A DNA stretch of 64,000 bases from Termitomyces sp. T153 (taxonomy: Eukaryota; Basidiomycota; Agaricomycetes; Agaricales; Lyophyllaceae). The notes under the pieces were generated by a model, which saw nothing but the letters and a program-made list of their open reading frames with translations, had not been told where the DNA came from and made no database searches. The stretch spans positions 992,001 to 1,056,000 of the forward strand of contig JACKQL020000002.1 of NCBI GenBank assembly GCA_018296165.2. The letters run 5' to 3'. Shown in pieces: positions 23,183 to 34,079 of this stretch. The first letter of the stretch is position 1; each line of letters begins with the position of its first letter. The translations under genes and the position numbers were made by a program.

Positions 23183-24681
23183 GTGTCATATGTCCACACT
23201 GTCAAGCTCTATATTTTGATGCTGTAAAGCTCACTAAGTCTACTAGAAACAATCCAAAGTTTGGAATGTGCTGCTTACAAGGCCAAGTGAATTTGCCCAG
23301 ACTCAAAGATGCTCCACCTGAACTACTCAGCTTACTCCATGGCCACCATCCTCTCTCTGACACTTTTAAAACATATATCCATCAATACAATGCAGCCTTT
23401 GCATTCACATCTCTGGGAGTTAAAATTGATCATGCCATTACAAATGCTCCTAGACCATATAGCTTTAGGATCAATGGAGAACTCCATCATCTGACAGGTG
23501 CCTTGCTTCCTATTGAAGATAACCATCTTGTATATGCACAACTCTACTTTTATGACCACAACCAGCAATTGGCTTTTTGTCAATAGAATAATTCCAGGTT
23601 GGATCTTCAAATAATGGCCTCTTTGCAGGATATGCTTGCTAGAGTCAATCCCTTCATTAATTTATACAAGCAAGCCAGGCAGATTATGAGAGAAGCTTCA
23701 GAAGGCCAACCACAAAGACTTTCTGTCACACTTAGAGCTGATTTTAGAGACCCACAATGCCATAATAACCCCAATGAACAGGAGGGGGTTGCAGCTATAA
23801 TTCCTGGAGATGGCTCAGAAGAACAATCAGATCATCATGATATAGTCTTGCATTTTCATGGAGGTCAATTGAAGTGGATCAGTCATTTGCACCCATATCA
23901 TACTCCATTGCATTATACCATTATGTTTCCAACTGGAGAGCCAGGATTTCACATAAATATTCACTCTCATTTTGGACCAGAGAATCAACAAAGAGCACCA
24001 AAGGTCACTCAAACTGCATATTATGCATATAGACTGCAGAAAAGAACTTTAGAAGTTAATGCAGCATTACTCTGGAGTGGAAGGTTATTTTAACAATATG
24101 TTGTTGATGCATGGGCTTCAAGTGAACAAAACAAGTTGAATTGGGTTTGACACAATCAGAAGAAAATCAGAGCTGAGGTTTATCAGGGAGTAGTAGATGC
24201 TGCTGCTGGAGATGAGGCAGTTACCCCACAAAGCCATCATGTTATTCTTCCTTCCTCCCATACTGGAAGTGAATGACAAATGCAGCAATTATTCCAGGAC
24301 TCTATGGCTATCTGCAGGCATTTTGGAAAACCTGATCTCTTCTTGACTATGACTGCCAATCCAAAGTGGTCAGAAATTGAAGAAGCTCTCTTGAAGGAAC
24401 CTGCAGTCAATGGAAAAAAACAAACAGCTGCTGATCAACCAGATATTGTTGCCAGAGTATTTGAACTCAGGAAAAATGCTGTGGTAAAGGAGATCAAGGA
24501 AGGTCTCTTTGGCAGCTGTGTGGCTTATGTTCATACCATTGAATTCCAAAAGAGAGGACTTCCACATATGCACATCTTGATCTTTTTCCATCGCCATCAC
24601 AGGATCAAGGATGCACCTGATGTGGATTCCATTGTCTCTGCTCAGATTCCAGATCCAGTCACTCAGCCTCAATTGTATCAG
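23179..24681 (+). pseudogene. Helitron-like N domain and HUH Rep nuclease, decayed
   Basis: The frame starting at 23179 opens with CPHCQALYFDAVKL and continues with GMCCLQGQVNLPRL, YSFRINGELHHLTGALLP and VYAQLYFYD, the signature order of the Helitron-like N-terminal domain. After a TAG (23584) the 23599 frame continues with VTLRADFRDPQ and LHYTIMFPTGEPG. A further frame from 24280 holds FGKPDLFLTMTANPKW and the HUH motif GLPHMHILIFFH near 24556-24590, where the two His residues would bind the metal for single-strand cleavage. The exon ends at 24681 with a GT donor; a 50-bp intron runs to 24731. Confidence 0.78.
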
Positions 24682-24731
24682 GTATTGGCTTTGTTTGAAT
24701 TCTGAATTCAGTTACTTATCTTTGTTGTCAG

Positions 24732-25911
24732 GTTGTTACTGCCAACATGGTCCATGGTCCATGTGGAGCTGCCAAACCCAATGCTAAGTGCATGGTAGAT
24801 GGCAAATGTTCCAAGAAATACTCAAAGGAATTCCAAGAGGCTACTCAGTATGGAGATAATGGCTATCCTCAATATGCCAGACCTGACAATGGACGCTTCT
24901 TTGAAAAGAATGGTCATCATTATGACAATCGAGATGTTGTTCCATATAATCCTTATCTCTCAGCCAAGTACAAATGTCACATCAATGTGGAGGTCTGTGC
25001 TTCAGTAGAAGCCATCAAGTACATTCACAAGTACATCTACAAAGGCCATGATAGGACAACTTTGGAGATTGCTGGAGAGCAGATGGACCAGAGGGATGAA
25101 ATCAAGGAACACTTGGATGCCAGATACATCTCTGCACCTGAGGCTTGCTGGCACATCTTTGAATTCAACATGCATGGAGAACATCCCCCTGTATATCGAT
25201 TACCTGTGCATTTGGAGGGCCAACATGAAGTCTACTTTCAAGATAATGAGCCTTTGGAGATGGTAGCTGCCAGGCCTAATGCAAACAAGACTGCACTCAC
25301 TGCTTGGTTTGAAGCCAATGCCAGATTCCCTAATAACAACACCACTTATCAGAGCTTTCCAACCAAGTTTGTCTATGAAGCTTCCAAAAGGACCTGGAAG
25401 GAGAGGCAGAGAGGAACAGCTATTGGGAGGATGTACTTTGCTTCACCTCAACAGGGAGAAAGGTTCTACCTTAGAATGCTCCTGACAGTTGTGACCAATG
25501 CAACATCATGGGCTGATCTCAGGACAGTCAATGGTCACACCTATCCTACTTACAAGGAGGCATGCAAGGCCCTTGGTCTTCTAGAAGATGATGCAGAATG
25601 GAGGCAGTGTCTTGCTGAAGCTGCTCCAATCCAATCAGGATCAGCTCTCAGACAGCTCTTTTGCACTATCCTATTCCACTGTGCTCCTACTACTCCAGAG
25701 GCTCTATGGGATGAATTCAAGCACTCCATTTGTGATGATCTTCAACACAGATTGGAGAATATCAGGCAGTACAGGGACAGAGTCTTTACTGATGAAGATA
25801 TTTATGACTATGGCCTTTATCTGATCAATGACAATCTGAAGAATTTTGGCAAGACTCTTCAAGACTTTCCCAATATGCCAGAACCTCAACAAGTTTGGAA
25901 TGTAATTCCAG
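24732..25911 (+). pseudogene. Helitron Rep, paired-tyrosine segment and following domain
   Basis: A long open exon of about 390 codons from VVTANMVHGPCG to WNVIPG. It contains CMVDGKCSKKYSKEF (Cys pair), GRFFEKNG, DNRDVVPYNPYLSAKYKCHINVEVC and KYIHKYIYKGHDR at about 25017-25055, whose two Tyr residues match the Y2 nucleophiles of Helitron Rep. Further on come RWKE-like and RFYLRMLLT motifs (25455-25500). It is the best preserved exon of the element, without an internal stop. It ends at a GTAAGC donor; the 54-bp intron 25912-25965 rejoins the helicase in frame. Confidence 0.8.
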
Positions 25912-25965
25912 GTAAGCCAGCCATTGTATAGAGAATTGACTCTAGGACTGATCAAACAATTTTAG

Positions 25966-27436
25966 GCAATAGACTTTTGCAAGAAGAAACAAATTATGAC
26001 ATTGAGGAGTTGAAGAGAAGGGTGAATGAAAAGGCCAGGTTTAATGGTGAACAAGTGGGGGCCTTCAATGAAGTTATGGACTCTGTGGACAACAACTTGG
26101 GCAAGATGATATTCATTCACAGTGCAGGTGGATGTGGCAAAACATTTGTCTGCAACACTTTAGCTTCTGCTGTTAGGTCCAATGGAGATGCGGCATTATG
26201 TATAGCATCATCTGGGATTGCTGCCTTATTGCTAGAGGGTGGTAGAACTGCACATTCAAGGTTCAATATCCCCATTCCTGCTCTGGATACATCCATTGCC
26301 AATATCAAAAGAGGAACTCAGTTGTCTCAACTCTTACTCCAGACCAAAGTTGTTATCTGGGATGAAGTCCCAATGCAACACAAAAATGCCATTGACTCTG
26401 TGGATTGAGGGTTCAGAGACATCCTGGAAAAGGATGTGCCTTTTGGTGGAGTGACTGTGGTGTTTGGAGGAGATTTTGGCAAACTCTTCCAGTTATTCAA
26501 TGGGGACTCAGGCAGCAGATGATTGCTGCTTCACTCAAAAGAGGAAGACTTTGGGATCAGATTCAAGTTCACTATTTGGTTCAAAACATGAGATTGGATC
26601 AGACTCCTGATAATGCTGCTCATGCAGCATAGTTGTTAGATGTTGGTGCTGGAAAAAATCTTGGGCCTGGAGAAACAGTACAACTTCCTGCAACTATGAT
26701 CTGTGATGACAGTTCTATCAAAGGATTAATCTCTTCCACTTATCCTCATATAAATCACTATCAAGATGGTCAGTATTACCTGGACCAAACCATTCTTTCT
26801 GGCAAGAACTCTGATATAGAGGATATCAACTCAGAGGTTCTGCAGAAATATCTAGGAGAAGAGAAGGTTATGCAGAGTGCAGACTCTGTCATGTCTAATG
26901 ATGGAAATGTCATTGACCTGACATTGTATCCAATGGAATACCTCAACTCTTTGAAAGCCAGTAATTTGCCTTTAGCTAAATTGGCTCTGAAGATTGGTGT
27001 TCCTGTCATGCTGCTCAGGAATCTAGATACAACTAAAGGACTTTGCAATGGGACAAGAATGATTGTCACCCACATCAGCACCAGAGTTCTCAGATGTTGG
27101 ATCATCACTGGGGATGCAAAGCTTGCAGGATCAATTGTTTTGATTCCAAGAATCAACATGGATGTCTCTGAAGAGGATTTGCCAATTCCATTGCGCAGGA
27201 GACAATTCCCAGTTTGATTGGCCTTTGCCATGACAATCAACAAATCTCAGAGTCAATCAGTCAAGCATGTTGGATTGGACCTTCAATCAGGAGTTTTTGC
27301 ACATGGCCAACTTTATGTTGCACTCTCTAGGTGCACATCAGGAGATTGTATCAAAGTGATTTTGGACCTAGAAAACACATCAAGAAAGACTGCAAATATT
27401 GTCTATCAGGAAATCCTGAATGGTTTACAAATGTAA
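25966..27436 (+). pseudogene. Helitron Pif1-type helicase, decayed
   Basis: After the intron acceptor the frame reads NRLLQEETNYD, NGEQVGAFNEV and then Walker A GGCGKTF near 26127-26147, ASSGIAALLL and Walker B VIWDEVPMQHK near 26350-26385. A TGA at 26406 breaks the frame. Helicase motifs continue in other frames (a GDFGKLFQ-like segment near 26470, LRLDQTPDNAAHAA to 26632), then 26633-27217 and 27218-27436, which holds [11 protein letters not shown] and [11 protein letters not shown]. Pif1-family helicases unwind DNA 5' to 3'. At least four frame breaks make it inactive. Confidence 0.8.
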
Positions 27437-27725
27437 GTGTGAGTTTTGTTGGATTTAAGCAACAAATGCTACCTTCTATGAACTTCAGCACCTAATGTCT
27501 ATAGCTGGACCATGTAGTATAGATATTCTTAATGGTTTAAAAATGTAAGTGTGACAGTTTAAATAATTGCTTGGTTAGTACTAACTTTTATAATTTTCAG
27601 CATCTCTAATATATACCAGTGGACATTGTAGTATTTTGTTAATAATGGAATATAGATACATGATTGGTCCATACATTAAATCTCAGTGTATTGAATTGTA
27701 AGAGAAAAGCAACACTTAGTCAACA
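27437..27725. other. Helitron 3' untranslated region
   Basis: AT-rich sequence between the helicase stop and the 59-bp array, with a short direct repeat of AATGGTTTA(C/A)AAATGTAAGTGTGA at 27418 and 27532. No gene. Confidence 0.4.
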
Positions 27726-28071
27726 AAATACAAAGACCTAACCAAACAAAGTGAGGTTAGATCTGGGACTTAGCAGTGAGTTAGAAATACAAAGACCTAA
27801 CTGAATGAAGTGAGGTTGGATCTGGGACTTAGCAGTGAGTTAGAAATACAAAGACCTAACTGAATGAAGTGAGGTTGGGTCTGGAACTTAGCATTGAGTT
27901 GGAAATACAAAGACCTAACTGAATGAAGTGAGGTTGGGTCTGGGACTTAGCATTGAGTTTGAAATACAAGGACCTAACCAAACAAAGTGAGGTTGGGTCT
28001 GGGACTTAGCATTGAGTAGAATATCAAGGACCTAACTAAACAAAGTGAGGTTGGGTCTGGGATGAAGCAAG
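27726..28071 (+). repeat. 59-bp tandem repeat array near the Helitron 3' end (6 units)
   Basis: Units starting AAATACAAAGACCTAAC recur at 27726, 27785, 27844, 27903 and 27962, then once more in a shortened form at about 28021. The period is 59 bp, and each unit includes GTGAGGTTGGGTCTGGGACTT and AGCATTGAGTT. The array sits immediately before the terminal hairpin and recurs at 29800-30262, so it is part of the element's end structure rather than chance. Confidence 0.85.
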
Positions 28072-28107
28072 AGCTACAGGCCCATGCTGAAGGCATGGGG
28101 CATAGCT
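28072..28107 (+). other. Terminal hairpin of the Helitron
   Basis: AGCTA...TAGCT forms an outer stem and GCCCATGC...GCATGGGGC an inner stem with a 4-5 base loop. The same hairpin occurs at 30263-30298, after which the two copies lose similarity. A 3' hairpin is a hallmark of Helitron termini, although the usual CTRR end is not clear here. Confidence 0.65.
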
Positions 28108-28792
28108 CATCTATATATTATGTGATGACAGACATGGGAATGTGGCTGTGCCTATGCAACAACTTTTCTGCTGACTAAAATTTGTCAGTGCTGACAAATG
28201 CTGGCAAATTTAAACCCTTTTATGATAATAAGCTGTTTTGCTGCTCTTCAGATGCATTTTTTCCAAAAAAAAAAATACAGTAGACAACTTTGACTATCCT
28301 TTGACTATGTGTGAAAGGTGCCAGACTTGATATCTCAGGCAATATTTAACTATTTTCAGCCTTATTTATGTGAAATATACTGTCTTTTAATGCACCTCCA
28401 CAAGGAATATGTCCCATGCATGTATTTCTTATCAAAAAAAGTTCAGAACAATGAATTTATGATCAAAAATGACCAAAGAAGTGGTATAAGATGTTTTTTT
28501 GACTCTTAAAACCTTCTACTTATTTTTCAGAAAGGAGAATGATTGCCCTGTGTATATCTCTAGACAATCTATGGTTCCTGAAGGACTTTGAGAAGTTTAT
28601 GACATACACTATGTTTTGACTATCAATCTGACTGGAGTGCTGCTAGCTGTATGTTGGCTTTCTGATTCCAAAGTGTATGGTTCAGACTTGAAAGTATGAA
28701 TTCTTATAGTTTTACAGTAATCAGTTTCTATACCTTGGAGTCAACTTACTCCTGATCATCTCCAACTTTTCCTGCTCTCAACAAATATTTGA

Positions 28793-29010
28793 CTATATTA
28801 TGAGCCTATATGCATAATATGCTGTTTGGGTGACCTTTTCTGATCTTTGTTGATTCTGTGGTCCAAAATGAGAGTGAATGTCAGTGTGAAATCCAGGCTG
28901 TCCAGTGGTAAAGATGATGGTATGATGCAATGGAGTGTAATATGGGTGCAAGTGACTGATCTGCTTCAATTGACCTCCATGCAAGTGCAAGACTATATCA
29001 CAATGATTTT
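28793..29010 (-). pseudogene. Inverted fragment of Helitron Rep
   Basis: Minus-strand translation LHGGQLKQISHLHPYYTPLH and following residues matches the segment at about 23845-24035 of the upstream Helitron (LHFHGGQLKWISHLHPYHTPLH) at roughly 85 per cent by eye, to YYAYRL. It is only about 70 codons and cannot encode a nuclease. It lies opposite in direction to the repeat array and hairpin. Confidence 0.75.
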
Positions 29011-29533
29011 TTGAGATGGAAAAAGCTTCAGAAGGCAGTATTAATATAGAATGTGTAAAGTTGATAGTTTTCTATTAAGGGACTGGAATAGGAGGTTTTT
29101 TGCTCAGTAGTATGACATATATCTATGTTTGAATAGACTGGATTGCTACTAGCCGTAGGCTACATCCTGTTTCTGAGGATCCACAGGGTTTTTCATTTGA
29201 AGGTGTACAGTTTGTGGTTAGATGATTGTATAGTCAGATATATCAAGTTGAAGACAACAGATGAGTGATGTCAAAGGTCTGATTGCTAAGTATTAGTACC
29301 ACTTAGTGATACCATAAATGAGATTGTAGATATCTCATTACTCAGACTGCTTTCTCTAATTTGTTTCTCTTTAGTATATTTTGGTGTCCAAAAATTGTCT
29401 AACATGCTCTTCAAAGTGCATGAGTAATAAGGGAATAGAAGGTGGAGGAGACTTTGATTGATCAATAATTCTAAATGTTCAAGTATATTATAGATGATTT
29501 ATTAATGTTAATAACTTGCAAGAGTTGGAATAT
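29011..29533. other. Interior of the non-autonomous copy, nothing recognised
   Basis: AT-rich, CpG-poor, no frame longer than chance and no similarity noticed elsewhere in the window. Confidence 0.4.
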
Positions 29534-30262
29534 TGAAAATCTAACCAAGCAAAATGAGGTTTGGTCTGGATTTCAGCATTATTTTAAAAATAATGGAATA
29601 CTTATAAAGGAAGGTTCATTTGACTGAGTGAAATATAATTGAAATCATAGTAAAGACTTATGTTTACTGACATTGACAATGACAGGACTATTAACACATT
29701 AATTTAAAAAAGAAAGACCAAAGTCAGCATAGTAAAAAGAGATGAGTGGAAAAGCTTGATTAATATGACAATCTTGATTGCTTTATTGAGGAACTATTAT
29801 CAATAACATGAAAGACAAACTGAGGTTGAGTTTGAATCTCAGCATTGAGTTGATGAAATACAAAGACCTAACTGAACATAGTGAGGTTGGGTCTGGGACT
29901 CAGCATTGAGTTGACAAAATACAAAGACCTAACCAAATGAAGTGAGGTTGGGTCTGGGACTTAGCATTGAGTTTGAAATACAAAGACCTAACCAAACAAA
30001 GTGAGGTTGGGTCCAGGACTTAGCATTAAGTTTGAAATACAAGGACCTAACTGAATGAAGTGAGGTTGGGTCTGGGACATAGCATTGAGTTGGAAATACA
30101 AAGACCTAACCAAATGAAATGAGGTTGGGTCTGAGACTTAGCATTGAGTTGGAAATACAAAGACCTAACCAAACAAAGTGAGGTTGGGTCTGGGATGAAG
30201 CATTGAGTAGAATATCAAGGACCTAACCAAACAAAGTGAGGTTGGGTCTGGGATGAAGCAAG
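29534..30262 (+). repeat. Second 59-bp repeat array
   Basis: A degenerate unit near 29545-29590 and another near 29815 are followed by seven good units from about 29857 to 30262 with the same AAATACAAAGACCTAAC...GTGAGGTTGGGTCTGGGACTTAGCATTGAGTT core as 27726-28071. Units differ from each other mainly at the ACTGAATGAAG / ACCAAACAAAG positions, so two unit types are mixed in both arrays. Confidence 0.82.
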
Positions 30263-30298
30263 AGCTACAGGCCCATGCCAAAGGCATGGAGCATAGCT
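30263..30298 (+). other. Second terminal hairpin
   Basis: AGCTA (30263-30267) pairs with TAGCT (30294-30298), and CCCATGCC with GGCATGG around an AAA loop. It matches the hairpin at 28072-28107 and marks the end of similarity. Confidence 0.65.
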
Positions 30299-30445
30299 TG
30301 TCTTCCATATCTGGATTAGCTTGCCATATTCAAGAAACATTTATTCTTGATGATCCAGAAATATTTGGATCATGTATAGCCATGCTTGCTGCAAGATCTG
30401 CTTTCTGAAGAACATGATATTTTTTAAAAAATGTGGAATCTATAC

Positions 30446-33283
30446 CTAATCACATGAGAGCACTGCAACATTTTCCATAAGCCCTGGCTTTGATGGAAAT
30501 GGCTGCCTGAATTTTGTCAATTGATGCTCTGGCTCAGGTTTTGACACTTTTGCTTGGAGCAACTGGAACAACATAAGAATACATAAAAGATTTTTTGGCA
30601 ATGAGCTCTTGGAGTGCTTGAATATGTCTTTCAATTTTTGAAGCAAATGCAATTGCCTTTCAATACTGGACAGTTCCAAGCAACTACCAGCAATTGTTGA
30701 TGGCAAGGATATTTCAAAGTCTTCTGATGCAGTGGAATCCAGTTCCAACAGCAGATCCAGTCTGGCCAGTGGGTTTGCCACCAGATATGGCAATGTTTCA
30801 TTGTCTTCTGACATTTTTTCATCAAATGCACTAGGAATCTCATCCAGCTCAAGTAGTGTAGTCCTTTGTGAATTGGGAGAATAACCATGCTTGGCTTGGG
30901 AAGCAGCCAGGACATTTAGTTGAACCCTTAACAATTCTTTGTCTGCTTTAATCTGTTGTCACTCATTATCCTGTGCCTGTCAACTCATCTGATGGCCTTG
31001 GTCATGTAATGCAATCCTGATATAACAATTAGTGCTTAACAGTGGTGAAACCATCTGGGTTTGACTCACTGCTATTCTTCAATGTCAAGTGAAAGTTGAA
31101 TCCAGAATGTATCAGTATCCAGCATCCAGCCCCCAGCTTCCAATCCAGTGTCTGCCAGATTACCACCATGTCTTGCTTGGAGGCCTATGGTCCAAGCCTT
31201 AAGGATGTCCATCACTTTTTTGTCTTGGTCCCTTAGACTTTCAGCAATGGTGATCTCAGCCTCCCAGCTTGATATCAGTTCTGCTGAGATTCTTGTAGAC
31301 CATTCAGCAAAATAATGAACAGCAGCCTCACTCATCTGAATGGCTGTCAAGTATTTTTGGCATGAGAAAGGAACCATATCAAGTAACTTCTTCTAGTTGG
31401 AGTCACACATATGATCAGCAAGGATTTCTGCCCAATATGCAAGAGTAGCAGTGTGTGCCATCTGTGAAACTTCATTGAGAGTAGACTAAAGACTTTCAAT
31501 TATCTCCCCAGCAATGTGGCCAACTCCTGGAATAAATGATGGGGCAAAGCAAAAAAAGCAATTTTCTTTGTGGCCATGGACATGAAGGAGGCCAATTGCA
31601 TAGTCAACCAGTAGATTATCTGGTAAAACTTCCCCCACCTCTGCTAATCATTTGAAAAACTTGACACACCACTGGCATGCTATGTCATGTACTAGCAAGA
31701 GACACTTAATAGATTCCATGTTGGTTGTCTTCAGTGCATGTATGATGGAAAAAGTCTGTATACACTTGGCCTTTACTACAGGTTAAGTTTGTTATGCTGT
31801 TGGGAGCAAAGCAGCCATGGCAGGTGCATGCTATTACAACAACTCCAGTAATGTCATATGATTTGTTCAATAGAAGTGCCTTTTTGATGGCCTTGAATGT
31901 GTTTCCACAAGGAGCTCCCTGGCAATGGACCTACCAGATGGCTGGAGTGAAGGTTGATAGCAGACAGTGCACAGCAGATAACAGATGGTGGATGGGGTGG
32001 ATGGGGGCAATTTGGATGCAAACATTAATAGTCAATCAATAAGGGCACATGTTAGCAATCCAAGAAAAAACTCACCATTGGTCTATCCTTTGCAAACTTA
32101 AGATATTCATCAAGTTCATCCCTCCTGGGCATTGTTCCTCCTCCTTCAGAATGCCATACATCCTGAGCAGGATTATGAGGATGGACATGATCTGCCTTGA
32201 AGTTTCCATCCATCATCAATGAGCGATTGAACTTCCACTGTACTGGATCTTCTTCCCAGTTTGATGGAATATTCACTCCTGGTTGAGGGCAAGTGGGACA
32301 GAATATCACAAGCTCACCATGCTCTGGTGCCATTGGTTCTTTTGTCTCATCATGTCCAAAACCTGCCTATTTCAATTTTTTTAACTAGCACCACAAATGC
32401 AAAAGTTGTTATAATTCATGATAGAGATTATCTACTTCACCTGAAGAAGCAATTGATGAAGTAATCCTTGCAAGTTTCTGCCAATACTGATAAGCAGAGG
32501 CTTTGCCCTCTAAATTAGTCAGATGAAAATTGTCCAGAACAGCTGTTGTAAAATATGTTCTTGTCTGGTTGAATGTGCTGGAAATCAGCTGGGAGTGAAT
32601 GACATCCTCAACTCAGACATCTTGGCCAGAACACTTGCATACAACAACACTGATGTAGTGCAGACCAGTTGTATGTACATTGCATGTGATTGGGTTTCCA
32701 AAGCAATCAATTCTCTCAATATAGCACCCATATGCCAATAGCAGATTGAAACCAGCAGTGGCTGCAGAGGGAGGAAGTCCATCAACATGAGCAGTATGAT
32801 TTTTCTCCATTTCTTGTGGTCCATGTGAAGGAACATCTTCCATTGGTACTTGTTCCAATGACAGTTCTCCACCTTCCATGGTATCATTATCCTCTATTTC
32901 CTGTTGCTCCTCTAGTATCTGAATTCTAGCCAGAATTTTGGCATGTGAGGTAGGCAGAGAGACATTTGATGGAGTTGACCCAGATCCATGGAATCTGCTG
33001 ACAAAAACCATTCCTCCTGCTGCAGCAACAGATTGGACAGCAGATACACCATCCTGTGGGACAGATCCACTGCTAAAAACTGCATTTCTGCCAGCAGATC
33101 TGATGCCAGAAACATGTTGCTATCAATCCCTGATTCTACATTGATATCAATTGGTTCATCATGACCTGTATTAGTAATTTCAGCATGCCTGATAACACCA
33201 TGACAATGTTGACATACTCTGGATGGCTTGCAGGAAGTCTTGCTCTTTAATGTCATTTTTTTGTTCATAGTCCTCAAGAACAT
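30446..33283 (-). pseudogene. KDZ-type transposase, decayed
   Basis: Reading right to left on the minus strand, fragments follow the order of KDZ transposases: a Cys pair region (SRVCQHCHG, 33210), then TTGLHYISVVVCKC and QTRTYFTTAVLDNF (32490-32660), then GELVIFCPTCPQPGVNIPSN and SLMMDGNFKADH (32190-32320). Next come CHGCFAP and HDIACQWCVKFF-like segments (31640-31850), then GHIAGEIIESLWSTLNEVS (about 31500) and YFAEWSTRISAELI (31072-31377). The last part is a long frame at 30446-30934. CPxCPQPG and DGNF.A.H are hallmark motifs of this agaricomycete DNA-transposase family. Stops, frameshifts and probable introns interrupt it throughout. Terminal repeats were not found. Confidence 0.72.
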
Positions 33284-34079
33284 TCACTCAGGTCATACCA
33301 TCATGCAAGATGTTTGTCAGGACATGCATGACAATGGCTAAGATCACCAATGGATTCAGAACTGAGTAAACCATTGAGCAACTGTGGAACATAGTTGATG
33401 AAGTCATTAAGATAGTCTGCTTGTGTCTATCAAATATGAACAATAATATGTTGCACAATTTTTCCATAAAAATCTACCTTGCCATGCTTCATGGGGACAG
33501 GATATATATCATCTACCATTGTAGCATCCCCAAAGAAATCATGGTCATCATTGGTGGCTGGAAATGGTACAGCAGAAGTGACAACTGGAATTGGACTGAT
33601 GGGCACTTGTTCTTTCACCAGTACAGGTAATCCTCTAGAGTTCTTGATGACTGTTGTCTTTTCTTCATCAGGCATAAGATCTCTTTGCTTGAGAACTGTA
33701 GGTTTTGGTTGCTTACACTGCTGGCACTTCATCATAGCATTCAAATTCATGGTGCATATGAGGTGTCAAAGAGTGTGCCTGCCAGCAGGAGATTTCCTGA
33801 AATATATGTAGCAGCACATATGAGATGAGGAAGAAAAATTGTTATGAGCCCCATACAAGATGATTGGTTGATGTGAAGAGGTGCAAGTGATGTGTGGCAG
33901 ATGATGTTCAATATTGGCAATCTTTCTACAACATTAGGTATTCTTAAAGAAAATTTTGTTGTGAAAGTTTTTCTCAAATGATATGCACTAGGCTAAAGTA
34001 GGAAAGCCACCATCAGACTGTCTGCCAAGATGGATGATAGAAGGAACAATAGAAAAACAGATATTCATTAGTGTTGGTG
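33284..34079 (-). other. Upstream region of the KDZ gene, small frames only
   Basis: A 106-codon minus-strand frame (33430-33750) begins MNLNAMMKCQQCKQPKP, contains a CX2C pair and is Lys/Pro/Val-rich. It might be an N-terminal exon of the KDZ gene, where Cys clusters are common. A 76-codon frame (33747-33977) overlaps it. Evidence is weak. Confidence 0.25.

Larger units (their letters stand above)
21947..28107 (+). mobile_element. Decayed autonomous Helitron with 3' repeat array and hairpin
   Basis: One direction of reading carries, in order, a low-complexity N-terminal region, a Helitron-like N-terminal domain, an HUH Rep motif, a paired-Tyr segment and a Pif1-type helicase, followed by a 59-bp repeat array and a terminal hairpin. 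That is the gene content of rolling-circle Helitrons. The 3' end is placed at about 28107 because sequence similarity to the second copy ending near 30298 stops there. The 5' end is not determined and lies before 21947. Helitrons leave no target-site duplication. Confidence 0.75.
28108..30298 (+). mobile_element. Non-autonomous Helitron-like copy with the same 3' end
   Basis: The right end has the 59-bp repeat array and the same hairpin as the autonomous Helitron just upstream, in the same orientation. The interior has no Rep or helicase gene on the plus strand, but holds an inverted Rep fragment. The left boundary is not established; it is taken as the end of the upstream element. Arrangement as two adjacent elements or as a partial tandem copy are both possible. 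Confidence 0.5.

Noticed and set aside
27726..30262. Regular repeats could be taken for a CRISPR array
   Set aside because: Units are contiguous 59-bp repeats without unique spacers, in a eukaryotic Helitron context.
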